In this document: positions 43,266 through 54,840 of the stretch, in pieces
Layout: each line of letters starts with the position of its first letter
Position numbering within the stretch: position 1 is the first letter of the stretch
The notes under the pieces: model-generated
The model's database searches: none
Seen by the model: the letters and a program-made list of their open reading frames with translations, nothing else
What the model was told of the DNA's origin: nothing
Program-made: the position numbers and the translations under genes
Source: Leptasterias polaris
Lineage: Eukaryota; Echinodermata; Asteroidea; Forcipulatida; Asteriidae
NCBI GenBank assembly: GCA_037783415.1
Contig: JAZGTN010000177.1
Span: forward strand, 682,001-746,000
DNA: 64,000 bases
Reading direction: 5' to 3'

Positions 43266-43381
43266 GTGACTTGTGACTTGACTTGACTTGCGAAAATTTG
43301 ACTTGTGACTTGACTTGACTTGAGCAAAGTTTCTCGCGACTTGACTTGATTTGAGAAAAAATGACTTGGTTACAACACTGT
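43266..43381. repeat. GACTTG simple-repeat array, right
   Basis: Same words as 41,930-42,120, in the same orientation. Confidence 0.6.
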
Positions 43382-43389
43382 CCATTCAC

Positions 43390-44660
43390 ACAATTCATCC
43401 TTAACATACATGTACATTACAAGATTCTCTCTTCATTATCAGTAGACGAGCTATGGATTGGATTTAAATCTACTCTACTCTCGGCTGTCGACTGTCTAAC
43501 CCCATCACAAAATATCCAGCCTAATTGTAATTTACCCTGGGTCCTTAAATCACATCACCAAGGTATAAGCTTATGGACTGCGGAAGCCAAAGGCTTACAT
43601 CCATAACAATGGAGAGAACCTCACTTCCAATAACCCCAAACTTTTTGGGTGATACATCAAATCAATTAGACATACAGCTGTTGGAATCAACACTCTTTCT
43701 ACTCCAACTGGACTTGTTACAGAACCAAGGCAGAAAGCTACAGTGCTGAATGAGCAGTTTAGTTCTGTCTTCACTTTAAAAGAAGATCTCACTGATATCC
43801 CAACCTTGATCTATTATCAACCCCTCCCATTGATGATACAAATTAGCGCTGAAGGGGTCAAGAAGTGATTGCACAACCTCAACCTACATGTAGTCAGAAA
43901 GTCTCTGGACCCGATGCTGTCCCAGTAAGAGTCCTCAATGAATACTCAACCAGCATAGCACCAATCCTTCAGAAATCCTTGGATATTAATGCCCTCCTAG
44001 CCGACTGACTGGAGAACAGCAAATGTCACTCCCATACATAAAAAGAGTGACCACTCAAACCCAGCAAATTACCCTCCTACAGGGTATATCGATAACATCA
44101 ATTTGCTGTAAAGTTCTTGAACATATCAATCACTCCCATACACTATAATGTCCCATCTTGAGAATCATCACATCCTATCAGATGAACAACAGGGATTTAG
44201 GAAAGAGAGATCATGTGAAACTCAATTAGTAAACGTAGTAGACGATATCCCAAAACCAGATGGATCTCATCATAATGGATTTTTCAAAAGCATTTGACAA
44301 AGTTCCTCACCAGAGATTATTAAAGAAACTACAAGGCATGGGTGTCCAGGGTCCTCCATTGAAATGGATTGATTGCTTCCTCACCAAACGCAGCCAACAA
44401 GTTGTCATAGAGGGAGAGTCGTCCCTACCCACCTGGAGTCCCCCAAGGTACAATCATGGGTACGCTCCTGTTCATCTTTATGATCTCCCAAAATCCCTGA
44501 CTTCTCTAGTTAAAATATGCTTGCAGATGATTGCGTTGTCTATCGCAAGATGACTTCAGCCTCTGAGAGCGTTAAATTACAAAACTGGGTTTCTAAAATA
44601 GCAGATGGAGTTTAATCCCTCAAAAACATGTTTAGTGTCCAGTTCCAGAAAAAAGAGAAG
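43390..44660 (+). pseudogene. LINE reverse transcriptase fragment (Jockey/CR1-like)
   Basis: Fragments in several frames: TEPRQKATVLNEQFSSVFT near 43,720, SGPDAVPVRVLNEYSTSIAP near 43,905, then IIMDFSKAFDKVPHQRLLKK (from 44,260) and KICLQM where a relative would have KLFADDC. Several frameshifts and a lost catalytic FADD make it dead. It differs from the LINE at 2.5 kb. Confidence 0.75.
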
Positions 44661-45034
44661 CGCGAGGAGGGGCTTTTAACTTTTCGTTTTAAATTTTTAA
44701 GGTGGCCACCATTCTTTTTATATTTTAGAGCAACCATTGTTCTTTGCACTTTCAACGCACAATAATCAAAGAAACGTGTTAGACAAGACAATGAACATGT
44801 GCTTACAGAACTTTGTTTTATTTAATAGTTTGTTCAATATTAAAAACCCTGCTGTAGCTCACTTTCACAAGAAAAAATGTATATGTGTAACTGAACAATC
44901 GTATTTTTAAATGGGAACTGGCACAGGCCAAGTTCTGACTTGCAAGTATTATATTTTCTGATGATGTGTATCAGTTCACATTTTATGTATTTTAAATCGC
45001 ATTTTGAAATAGTAAACAAAACAAAAATAAATCC
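44661..45034. other. No gene seen
   Basis: AT-rich gap between LINE remnants. Confidence 0.5.
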
Positions 45035-45985
45035 ATGCGGCCCCCAAAAGAATACCATAGGAGCCAACTTGAGAACTGTGACTCCAAACGCCTGTTTCAA
45101 GTTATCGATAAGCTGAGTGCCCCAACATCAACATCGAGAATCCTCCCCTCTAACTCAATGTCCGAACTGACAGCTGGTCGCTTCGCTGACTTTTTCTCGG
45201 ACAAAATCCAAACTCGAACTTGACAACTCAGTCACAGATAAATTGCTCCTGACCATGATTGTTGCCCTAATGTATCATTTCAACGATTCAGGATCCTGTG
45301 CCTACCTGGTTAATAAAACATTGTCTGTATGAGCTCACCCCAACCATAACCAACATTATCAATTCCAGCTTCCAAAATGGTTGTTTCTCCAGTGCATTGA
45401 AGTTTGCCAACATTACTGCACTTTTTAAAAAGCAGAATCTGGATCCTGAAAGTTTGAAGAACTACAGACCAATCGCTAACTTGACTTTACTGGGGAAAAC
45501 CATAGAGGGTGCTGCTGCTTCACAAATACAAAGCTACATGTATCTGGCTCATCGTCCCGGCAGCATATACTATTCTTCGCACCATCCATTGGTTACCTGT
45601 CAATAAGCGCATCATTTTCAAGATTCTACTTCCTCACATACAAACGCATCCATGGCTCGGCACCAGCATACCTTCGGGAACTCATTCAATTGTACCAACC
45701 ACCACGCACCCTCCGTTCTAGCTCAACATTGCTGCTCAATACACCAGTCACTCGCACTAAGACTTACGGACATCGGTCATTCATGCATTCATCACCTTCT
45801 CTTTGGAACTTCTTCCACATCACATAAAAACTGCAAGAACTCAAACTGTATTTAAATCGCTCCTTAAAAGTTACCTGCTTGTTTAATTGCCTGGATGCTT
45901 GTTTAACAGCCTTTATTGTTGTAAAGCGCATCAAGACTTTTGTGTGATGCGCTATATAAGTACTGTGCTATTATTTTTAATATTA
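45035..45985 (+). pseudogene. LINE fragment with RT and 3' tail
   Basis: LFQVIDKLSAP and FADFFSDKIQ (45,035-45,223), PTWLIKHCLYELTPTITNII and DPESLKNYRPIANLTLLGK (45,298-45,606), then the C-terminal motif IHWLPVNKRIIFKILL. It ends with GCGCTATATAAGTACTGTGC-type tail text. Frames are broken, and the central RT between KNYRPIANL and the C-terminal block is deleted. Confidence 0.78.
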
Positions 45986-46277
45986 ACGAAGCTGCATGGC
46001 TTGCATGCTGAAAAGAGCAAAAAGGCATGCTACGCGCAATGCTTTTTCCAGCTCAGTAACCAAAGGTCAACCTCGTTCCCAGGGAGGATTGATCTCGCCA
46101 CGCCATTTTTTCCCAGCATGCCTTGCTCCCTCATATCCCCCTGGAATTGGTTCATTAAAATGTGCTAGAATCTAGCACATTTTAAATTAGGCCTGTAGTC
46201 GATCCAGTCTACGCGCGCGTTAGTGTGGTAGCCCGCAAACCGCCGGAATCCCTGGGCCCGGACACTATCTAAGGAGA
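45986..46277. other. No gene seen
   Basis: Short non-coding gap. Confidence 0.5.
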
Positions 46278-46615
46278 ATGATTGACATCCATTTCGGTCA
46301 AAACAACCTTACTGTAAAGCTAATTCAAAACCTACCATTTGTTATACATGCCGCACAGTGTGGGGTTTTAGAAAGCTGGATATGCGTTGGTGATCGGACA
46401 CGTACACAAACTTTTCAAAACGCTAAAAAAAAAAGCTTTAAAAAGAATGCGTTTTTGGACGATCTTATCCCCTAATTTCTGCCCTAAATAGTACCTCTTC
46501 CATCAACAACCATTTTCATGGATTTGTGATTAGAGGATCCGTTGTTTAGAACTTCGTTTGCAATAAAATCATCGAGATTCAATGATCGGTCGACAACGCA
46601 CATTGCAAATTCAAT
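46278..46615 (+). repeat. Dispersed repeat D, copy 1
   Basis: 46,440-46,610 matches 57,960-58,130 with substitutions; both share CCCTAATTTCTGCCCT, TTTTCATGGATTT and ATCGGTCGACAACGCACATT. Unclassified. Confidence 0.6.
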
Positions 46616-47425
46616 GAACAAATTCAATGAACTTTGCCCCGCCTCGCCCTCTATCGGCAAAAGTTGTCAATGTTTGAATATCCTTCATCCAAGGCTGTAT
46701 ATTGTACCAATCTGCAGGCGTGCGGCACCACTATGCGGCAATTCTTTACTCGGCTCGAACGTGTACTGCGTTGGAGTCTAGCCAAACTCTCTTGCAGTCT
46801 TATAAATATGGTAATTATCAACGGCCATCAACGGCCAATCACAGCGTGCGGAATATTGATTAGCTTGGACTTTGGACCTCGCTGTTGTTACGTGCGTGTC
46901 ATGCACTATGCATGGACTACCGGTCTGCTGGTGTGTGGTGGTGGATGGGCCACCGAAAGTTGTGGGGCCCGGGCCGCCGATGCACGCGCAGCAGATACTC
47001 GGCAGTCAGAAACATGTGGTTGTGTGCATCATGTTTTGAAATGAACGATCGCTATTCCAATTTGCGGTTTGGAAGTCAGGCTTGGCTTGTCGGCTACTCG
47101 TTTGATTGTGTTTAGTGCAGGCTAAAAATAGTTTGTTTGTATTTTTGGGCGGGGCGGCCAATTATCTAATTTTTAGCAGGGCGGCATTAAACGGACTTTT
47201 CTCACTGTCCCACCGGGCTATCGTTTTTGGGGTAATCGGTGGCCCGGAGATAATTTCACTGGTCACGGGCCAGCGGGCCAGCGGGCCAGCAGTAATTTCG
47301 ACCCCTGGACTTGGAGATACTAGTTTAATACAGGTAACATTTAACTGAATCTGGCCTAACTGGAATTTACAGACACAAACGGGTCATCCTTTCATCTTTA
47401 AAATGGCATACATGTACATGTAACA
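46616..47425. other. No supported gene
   Basis: Frames at 46,634-47,044 and 47,106-47,348 have no motifs. A GGGCCAGC tandem lies at about 47,270-47,290. Confidence 0.5.
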
Positions 47426-48374
47426 CAGGCGCCGTTCAAATAAAGACAGCGCAAGGCTTCCGGCGCACACTGCGCTGTCTTTATTCATGCGCATTGCGTG
47501 AACGGCGCCTGTGTGTCGCAATGAAGAGGCAAGGTATTTTGTAACACCCCTTTTCACGGAATGGTTGGTCCCAGTCGTGTTCGTTATGCATTGAGTGCTT
47601 TGACAGCTGAGTATTGTGTGGTAAATTTCATTTTTTGAAGATGTTTTTGCATACTCAACAAAAAGGCCTCACATGCATTGTGAATAAGGGAATCAATGTG
47701 TGGTGAAGACGTTTTAAACTAGTGGTTTAACCCCCCCCCCCCCCCAACCCCCTGAGGTAAAATTATCAAGAACCAGGCCTCGGCGGGTTTAAACCACTAG
47801 TTTAAAACCGATTCAACACACTTTGATTCCCATTCATAAATATCTTCCCATTGAAAATATAGACAAAAACCTGATAAACAAATCGGACAGTTTTGCCCCT
47901 TCGGTCGTCCGCAGCTAGCTAGCTCACTTCGATTCTGTGTTAAATTTCTAGACCCATTGCACAACTCGGAACGCGGAAAGATGCGCGCCCTTCCAGTTTG
48001 GGAGTTACCTCTATGATTCTTGTGTACAGTTTGACTCCCAAAATGGAAGGGCACGTATGTCTGAATGTGCGTTCCGCATTGTGCAAACTGTACTTCTAGC
48101 CATGTTTATACATGTATCACTCATTTAAACATGGCCACGTGATGTCCTCTCAACCAATCAGAATGACTGTCCCAGGTATTTATGAATATTAAGTGTGTTG
48201 GGAAAATTTTTAGATGTGTAGTACAAAGGAAACTGATATAATTGCTGGCTTACATTGTAGACCAGAAAATGTTGATCTATCAATGACCATTTTAAAAACG
48301 TATCTAGGCATAGCGTTACAGAGGCCCAAAATGTTAGACCCTATAAGGCTCACGGGGGAGCCTTATAGTTTCAA
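47426..48374. repeat. Repeat family C, copy 1, with several long palindromes
   Basis: Contains three hairpin-like blocks: CACAGGCGCCGTTCA mirrored at 47,427-47,516; TTTTAAACTAGTGGTTTA mirrored at about 47,713-47,808 with a C-run; and GCGCCCTTCCAGTTTGGGAGT mirrored at about 47,985-48,055. The 3' end is CTATAAGGCTC-ACGGGG-GAGCCTTATAG followed by TTTCAAG. Copy 2 (54,466-54,840) shares the outer parts and ends TTTCTAG. Confidence 0.6.
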
Positions 48375-48542
48375 GAAGTACTAGAGGAGTAGGACTACAG
48401 TGAGCAGAGGAGTACGCTACTACTAACTATGGTACTACTAGTTCTACTCAAACTGTACTACATGTACATGTAAGTAGTACTACTTAGCCCCATGAATATG
48501 GCCATTGGCCCTATTCTGCATGGCAGGGGCTATTTGGGTACC

Positions 48543-49294
48543 GGTCAACTCGGTCCGAGTCAACTCGGTCCGAAGTCATCTCGATCCGAAGTCATCTCGG
48601 TCCGAAAAATTAAATAAAGTGTGGTTGACATAGAAGTGGCAGGACGATGTATCTCTACGCAGTATCTCAGAAATTAATAATAATCACCATTTAAAAAGAC
48701 ATCTTTCTGAGAGCAGGATTTAGGTAAACTAAAGTGAAACAAAATGTTAGAAAATTAACTTTCCTTTGCAGTTTGTGTAAGAAATTGTTTTCCTTTGCAG
48801 TTTGTGTAAGACGTTTCTTTAATTCCGAAAATGACACATTGAAAGTTTTGTTTATTTTCAATAAAACATTTTCCTTAATTGTCCTACTTTATTTATTTTA
48901 TGTGTATTAATTACTGAACATTTATCTCCTATTTTCGGAATAAAAAAAGTCATACATTAACTGCAAAAGAAAGTTCATTTTCTACGATTTTGTTTCCATG
49001 CTTTTAGAAAGATGTATTTTTTAAACGCTGATTATTAGGCCCTTTTAATTATGAGATTACATACATGTAGTAAGCACACAATGATACATTTTGTTTCACT
49101 TTAGTTAACCTAAATCTTGCTCTCGGAAAGATGTCTTTTTTAAATGGTGATTATTATTAATTTCTTAGATACAGTACTGCATCAAGACACATTTGTCCCG
49201 CCATTTCCATGTCAACCACACTTGAGATGACTTCGGACCGAGATGACTTCGGACCGAGTTGACTCCGACCGAGTTGACTTTGGACCGAGTTGAC
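48543..49294. mobile_element. Fold-back element with repeated CGGTCCGAAGTCA arms
   Basis: The arms consist of GTCAACTCGGTCCGAAGTCATCTCGGTCC-type tandem words at 48,543-48,606 and their inverse at 49,215-49,294. The inversion continues inward for about 200 bp on each side (AATAATCACCATTTAAAAAG / TTTTTAAATGGTGATTATTA). The core is AT-rich with no ORF. This fits a fold-back DNA transposon. Confidence 0.72.
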
Positions 49295-49329
49295 CCTAAA
49301 GCGGTTATTTAGGGCTACGTCTAAAAAAT

Positions 49330-50765
49330 AACACATATATCCTCCAATATCCTGTTTTCAAGGCACCCTGCCTTTTTCTTTGAATTGAAAAAAATAAACT
49401 GATGCGATGTATCAACTGATGCCCTAATTACCTTCCTTTGTTTATAAGAAGTATGCAAACATATATTAAAACTTGATGGACATTGAAACTTTCACACCAC
49501 GCACCGATCTTCGATGACTTCGATGACTTCAATTGTTTGGAGTTTTACCTGTTTTCAAGGCAAACTAGAAAGTACGGTGTCCCGGTGAAGCAATACGTGG
49601 AAGAAACATCTGCATTGACTACAAGTGTTACGTGAGACTGTCTCTGTGTATGGCTTTATAGCCACCAGTTGTCTTTATTTTATTCAAAATATTTTTTCTT
49701 TACTTTAAAATTAAAAAATTACCATGGTGATCTGCAATAACTTTAACTGAAAAAAATAAAAAAATAAAATATATGTAAATGATTCTTGGCTTTCAACTCT
49801 GATTTTTATCTTGTTTTGTGTCTTTTCATTTATAATAAAACATAAAAATAAACAGTGATAATTGAATCCACAAGTGGTATCACGCAGAACACAGCACTCC
49901 TTGTTACTGTCATCAATTTCAAAATGCTGTTGTGCACATGTTCCTCGATGCGGGGTAAAAAAAAATAGCCAATTTCAAAGTTGGGTGTTGTGAGGCCTTT
50001 AAAAATAATTTTTAATAATAATTAAAATACTTTTTATTTTTTATTTTTTTCTATGAACTTAAATTAAACAAAATGTAAATGAAAAAGCAAACCTGCTGTT
50101 TTTAGGGTTTTTTTTTGGGGAGGGTGGGGATTATTTAATTTGTTTAAAAAAGTGGAAAAAACCACACACGCACACAAAAGGTGAAATTTTGTATAATTAC
50201 ATAGATTTCCTACAGCCACGTTAATAACCATCATAAAAAAAAAAAAATATAGGCCTTCATGTATCCTCCCCTGTCCGGTTTTCGATGTACTATGCCTTTT
50301 TCTTTGAATTGAAAAAAAATAAAATTATTCCATAATCAACTGATGCCCTAATACGTTCCTTTGTTTATAAGAAGTATGCAAACATAAAATATTAAAACGT
50401 GATGGACATTGAAACTTTCACACCACGCACCGATCTTCGATGACTTCAATAGCGTCCCATTTGTTTTGAGTTTGACCTGTTTTCGATGCAAACAAGAAAG
50501 TATGGTGTCCGGGTGAAGCCATACGTGGAAGAAACATCTGCAGTGACTACAAGTGTTCTGTGAGACTTTGTGTATGACTCTATAACCAGCAGTTGTCTTC
50601 ATTTTATTCAACATATTTTTTATTTAGTTTTAAAAATTACCATGGTAATTTGCAAAAACTTATTTTAAAAAAAAAATAAAAAAAATAATGTAAATTTTCT
50701 TGGCTTTCAAATCTTATTTTTATTTAGTTTTGTGTCTTTTTATGTTTCTTAACATTTATAATAAT
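49330..50765. repeat. Diverged tandem duplication, about 925-bp period
   Basis: 49,330-49,830 and 50,255-50,765 share CTTTTTCTTTGAATTGAAAA, TTTCACACCACGCACCGATC and GAAGAAACATCTGCA, among others. No coding exon is clear, although the conserved block CACCACGCACCGATCTTCGA is notable. Confidence 0.75.
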
Positions 50766-50792
50766 TCCTGTTATCATCCTGAATGATAAAAT

Positions 50793-52247
50793 GCCTTATG
50801 CTCAGTGAACAGCTCGTGCAAAACGCACCGTCCGTTGAGCCTTTACATTAAGACATCTAGGTCAGTGCGGCGGCGCGCAACAGGGCATTCGGGACGTCAT
50901 TTGTTGATGTTCCGAGCAACAGCGGACGGTGCTGGCGCAATATAAATTGGGTCAAACTTCTAACCAATCATTGCTCTGGGTTTAGCGTCAGTAGTAGTAC
51001 AGGTACGCGAGAACTTTCACTTGGTCACATTCAACTAAGCTGTCAACACACTTTTATTTCCCACCCACCTCCCCATTCAACCCCGGGTTGAAGATTATAC
51101 CTATTGTAAAGTGGTTTTGGGTCATAGAATTTTGGAGGATTTGGTTCACTGTTAAAGATTGTTGGATTTCCGATAGTGGGTATTCAATTAGTGGCTCTCT
51201 TTGGGAAAGAGCTTGAAGTATTGAAATGTATCTGGTATTAGCTAGTGAAAATAACATGTAGTATTAGCTGTTCACACTGGCATTATTCAACGGTAATTCG
51301 CTGGTTGTTTTAAACGGGCTTGGGAGTCAGGTTTTCTTATAGGTGTTGCTGTTTTGTTCCTTTTGGGCTTATAGTGATAGTTGTTACTATGGGCTTGGTA
51401 GTCCAGTCTTCCAAAAGTGCACCCTCATTTGTTTGTTGTGTTATGGGCTTGGAAGTCAAGTCTTCCAAAAGTGTGCCCTCGTTTTTGTGTTGTTAAGGGG
51501 CTTGTAAGTCAAGTCTTCGAAAATTAGTGTGCCCTTTGATTTTTATTGGGGGGGCTTGGAAGTCAAGTCTTCCAAAAGTGTGTCCTCGTTTTTTGGTACG
51601 GGGCTTGGAAGTCAAGTCTTCCAAAAGTGTGCCCTGATTTTTGTGTTTCTGTTCATGTTTTTATTTTTGTTGTGTGTCCTTGCTTGTTTGCTTTAATTAT
51701 CCTGGCGGGCAAGTGTTATAGAGTGTACACTGGTTTAGTGCTAGAGACTAACTTTAAGAAAACAAGTCTTGTTTATAAGATGGGGCTTATAGTTAGTGAC
51801 AAATGTTAGGATGTAGTTCCTACTTGATATGTGGGTAGCATGCAGGGTGGCAGGTTTTTTAGCGGTTCAGACAGCCACCACATACAGTTGTGACACTTGT
51901 TGGCCTTATTAAGCCAGTTGTTAAAGATTTATGTCTTAATTGTATCAATTTGTATAACCTGTGACTTGGTATAGTTGCCATAGCACTCGCAAGTTTCATG
52001 GGGCTATGTTTCCGACCGAAGGTTACATCGGTGGAAGCGCAACTATACTTAGATGACATTTTGAAATAAGTTGTTATGAAATAAGTAATTATTGGGGCCG
52101 ATGTAAAGGCTCTTGTTTTCATGTGACCGGTTTGCCAAAACTTAGGTAGCCGGGGTGTTATGAATAAAAAACAGTTTAGTTGAAGACTGTGGCTTGAATT
52201 CACACAACAAAGCTTCCTTGTTATCATTTGGAGTCTGAGCATAAAGC
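50793..52247. mobile_element. 1.45-kb insertion with GCYTTATGCTCAG ends
   Basis: GCCTTATGCTCAG at the left and CTGAGCATAAAGC at the right are inverted. The flanking text continues across it: AAATAAACAGTGATAATCGAATC after 52,250 matches AAATAAACAGTGATAATTGAATC at 49,849 in the other duplicate, which lacks the insert. The interior has a TATAAA-like box (50,941) and a hairpin minisatellite. The class is unknown; a DNA element or solo LTR is possible. Confidence 0.55.
51310..51645 (+). repeat. Minisatellite of self-complementary units
   Basis: Five to six units of about 50-65 bp built on GGGCTTGGAAGTCAAGTCTT CCAAAAGTGTGCCCTC. Each unit can fold as TTGGAAG-TCAAGT-CTTCCAA. The spacer length varies. 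Confidence 0.8.
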
Positions 52248-52499
52248 ATATAAATAAACAGTGATAATCGAATCACAAAGCCGATGTTTAAATTTTATTA
52301 TTAATAACAAATGATATGAGTGTTACAAAAAAAAATCTCCAGACTATTAGATAATTATATAAGGCACATGGCTTCTTTAAGCCTCAGTATTTTTTTCCCC
52401 AGAATGCTCAGCAGAATGTTCAGTCACATGATTTGATCATCGTGAATTGTGAATTGAAAAAGTGTTTGATGAAACTTTTTCGTTGGGGAAATTTTTTTC

Positions 52500-53285
52500 T
52501 ATGGCCCCAACAGTATGACATATTTTTGTACCTTGTAGAAATGCCTAAAATACCACAACTTTTTGCATTTACAAGTGCAACTAAACCAGTGGAGCCTTAC
52601 ATGTTTCTAAGTTTTAGTCAAATGAGAGGAGACTCTTTGCTTGGCAAGTCAAACCACAGAAATTGTATCTAGGGACTGTTTACATCGCGCGTAGAAAGGT
52701 AAAAGGTTTGCCTCGATTTCAGGGACGCCCTGAATACAGGGCGTCCTACGATATGTTTATTAATCCCTCCTAATATGAGGAGTTACACTACTTTTTTCAG
52801 ACTATGAGAAAATTATATTAATCGAATAATTAGGGTCATTCCGTGTCAACTCACCTGATGGGTCAGCAGACTCCGTCTCAGATTTTGCTAAATTTGTTTT
52901 CAAACATTCCCCTATGGGTGCCATGAACACACACCAAATTTTAGAAACCTACTCCTTGACATTTCTGAGATATGACCCCCTAAAAATTTAAGCCCCGCCC
53001 CCTTTTTATGGCCCTGCTGACACACTACAGTGACAGTCCATAGTATAGACTATACTATAGTAGTATGACATATTTTTAAGTTTGTGTACCTTGTAGAAAT
53101 GCCTAAATACCACAACTTTTTGCATTTATAAGTGCCTTACATTTGGAGCCTTACATTTTTCTAAGTGTTGGTCAACGGAGAGGAGACTCGATGTTTGGCA
53201 AGTCAAAATATTACAAAAATGGTATCTAGGGACTGTTTACATCGCGCGCAGTGACGTAAAAAAGATATGCCACGATAGATTTCTC
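52500..53285. repeat. Direct repeat pair, about 230 bp each
   Basis: 52,513-52,720 and 53,067-53,260 share AGTATGACATATTTTT, GTACCTTGTAGAAATGCCTA, CCACAACTTTTTGCATTTA and GGGACTGTTTACATCGCGCG. A perfect 10-bp-stem hairpin GGACGCCCTG-AATA-CAGGGCGTCC lies at 52,723-52,746. Confidence 0.7.
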
Positions 53286-53469
53286 AGGCACGGAAACAGG
53301 ACTCATTCAGGAGGATATTAATAAAGTTAGGCCTATCATTAGAAAGTTTTTATATTTCAAGAACAAATGCTTTTGTTACAATTACTTTTTAGTTTAAATT
53401 TCCAAATTAATTACTAGACGTAGCTAGTATTTAGTCTAACTATTTCCTTCATGGTAAAATAAACAGTAA

Positions 53470-53726
53470 ATACTACCGACCTGAAAAACCCGTTCCCCGG
53501 CGGCCGCGCCGCGGCACGCTGTTCCTCTAAATGATGGGGATGTGTGCGCGTGTGTTTTGTGCACACGGCGGTGGACATACGGACATACGCACGAAATGGT
53601 CACTTGAGGGCGCTGTCAGGCGTGCGCATTCTCGCCGCAAAAGTATCTCTAATATTCAGTATAAAATAATAGAGAACAGTTACAGTGTGGCCGTGCTTTC
53701 GTGGTTTCGAAAAGACCCTAATCAAG
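53470..53726 (+). promoter_or_regulatory. CpG-rich putative promoter and 5' UTR
   Basis: In an AT-rich window, 53,495-53,620 is rich in CpG (GGCGGCCGCGCCGCGGCACG, then CGCACG and CGTGCGC words). It leads into ATCAAGATGGCGGCG, a strong start context. This suggests a housekeeping-type promoter; no TATA box was assigned. Confidence 0.5.
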
Positions 53727-53792
53727 ATGGCGGCGCACTTAAAGAAACGAGCGTATGAAGATTTCGTCGGAGTCGCACATTCTGTTACCCAG
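53727..53792 (+). CDS. First coding exon of an unidentified gene (22 codons)
   Basis: ATG 53,727 lies in a strong Kozak context (ATCAAGATGG). It encodes MAAHLKKRAYEDFVGVAHSV then TQ and ends CAG|GTATTT, a donor in phase 0. The next plus-strand exon with a good acceptor that I can see is 58,981-59,140, also phase 0. Joining them is inference; the 5.2-kb intron would contain a Kolobok copy and other repeats. I do not recognise the protein. Confidence 0.5.
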
Positions 53793-54035
53793 GTATTTTT
53801 ATAACATGTATAATGACCTTATAGAAATTTGGTTCAGTAATACCGGCATCGTCAACAGTTGGGCAAATGCAACTTACTTTAGTTAGTCTTACTTGTAATG
53901 TATTGTTGTAATTATATAACTTAGTCTTCTCAGTTACTCTTTAAAATCATAGCCTAATGACTTTTGGAATCAATTCAGACTACTGCCCTGGTGGTGGTAG
54001 TACTAGTGGTAGTACTACCTAGGGTAGGGATGTCA

Positions 54036-54114
54036 TAGTTGCGATAATCGTAACCCTCTCCACGAAGGTCGCTTGCTCCGACCTTCGATATGAGGGTTAC
54101 GATTATCGCAACTA
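54036..54114. mobile_element. 79-bp palindromic MITE with 9-bp duplication
   Basis: TAGTTGCGATAATCGTAACC at the left and its exact inverse at the right, with an inner CGAAGGTCG/CGACCTTCG stem. GGGATGTCA flanks it at 54,027-54,035 and 54,115-54,123. A 9-bp duplication is typical of Mutator-like elements. A relative lies at 41,617-41,705. Confidence 0.85.
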
Positions 54115-54465
54115 GGGATGTCAATGAGACGTTTCAGATAAATTTATTTGTTATGCAAAAATGAATTCTTCTCCCAGTCTCTGCTTCTGGAGTAAAATGA
54201 CACCAAGATCATCTCTGTAGGTCATAATAGGGTTTCACTTTTCAGAGATAATTATGATTTTTTGTGTGTGCAAGATTTTGCTTATATAAATTATAATTTG
54301 TGCGAAAAAAAAGAGGGAAAATTTTGGAAGAATTACAAATTATAGGTATGTGACAAAAAAATTCAATTCAAATTTAATCAATCCATTTAAAATTGGTACC
54401 AATGGAAAGAGCACAATGAGAGCATCATTTTGATACCAATGTAGCTTAAATATTAACATGATTAA

Positions 54466-54840
54466 AGGCACCTCTGGCACCGCGGTGTGCGCCGGAAGCC
54501 AATTGGAAGGCACCGCGCAGTCTTATTTTTTCCGCAAATCGCGAACGCCGCGTGAGTGCTGCGATGAGGGAAAAACAACCGTGAGTATTGCGTGGTAAAT
54601 TTCATTTTTTGAAGATGTTTTTGAATATAACTCAACAAAAAGGAAATGCATTCATTATGAATGTATATTAAGTGTATGGGGAAAGTTGTTGTTGTGTAGT
54701 GCAAAGGAAACTGAAGTTATTGATGGCAAACCACCGTAAAATGTTCACCTATCAACGACCATTTTGAAAACGTATAGCGTTACGGAGGCCCAAAATGTTA
54801 GACCCCTATAAGGCTCACGGGGGAGCCTTATAGTTTCTAG
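54466..54840. repeat. Repeat family C, copy 2
   Basis: Aligns with parts of 47,600-48,374 (GTATTGCGTGGTAAATTTCA; AGGCCCAAAATGTTAGACCC) and ends with the hairpin CTATAAGGCTC/GAGCCTTATAG plus TTTCTAG. The palindromic middle of copy 1 is absent. It abuts the third Kolobok-like element. Confidence 0.6.

Noticed and set aside
42000..43381. GACTTG arrays as a coding repeat protein
   Set aside because: Stops and irregular spacers in all frames; simple-sequence expansion explains it.
46634..47044. 136-codon plus-strand frame
   Set aside because: No domain, splice or codon signal; composition follows local repeats.
52840..53040. Possible conserved element near GGGTCATTCCGTGTCAACTC
   Set aside because: Looks like a common dispersed repeat, but no ends or second copy in this window allow a firm call.
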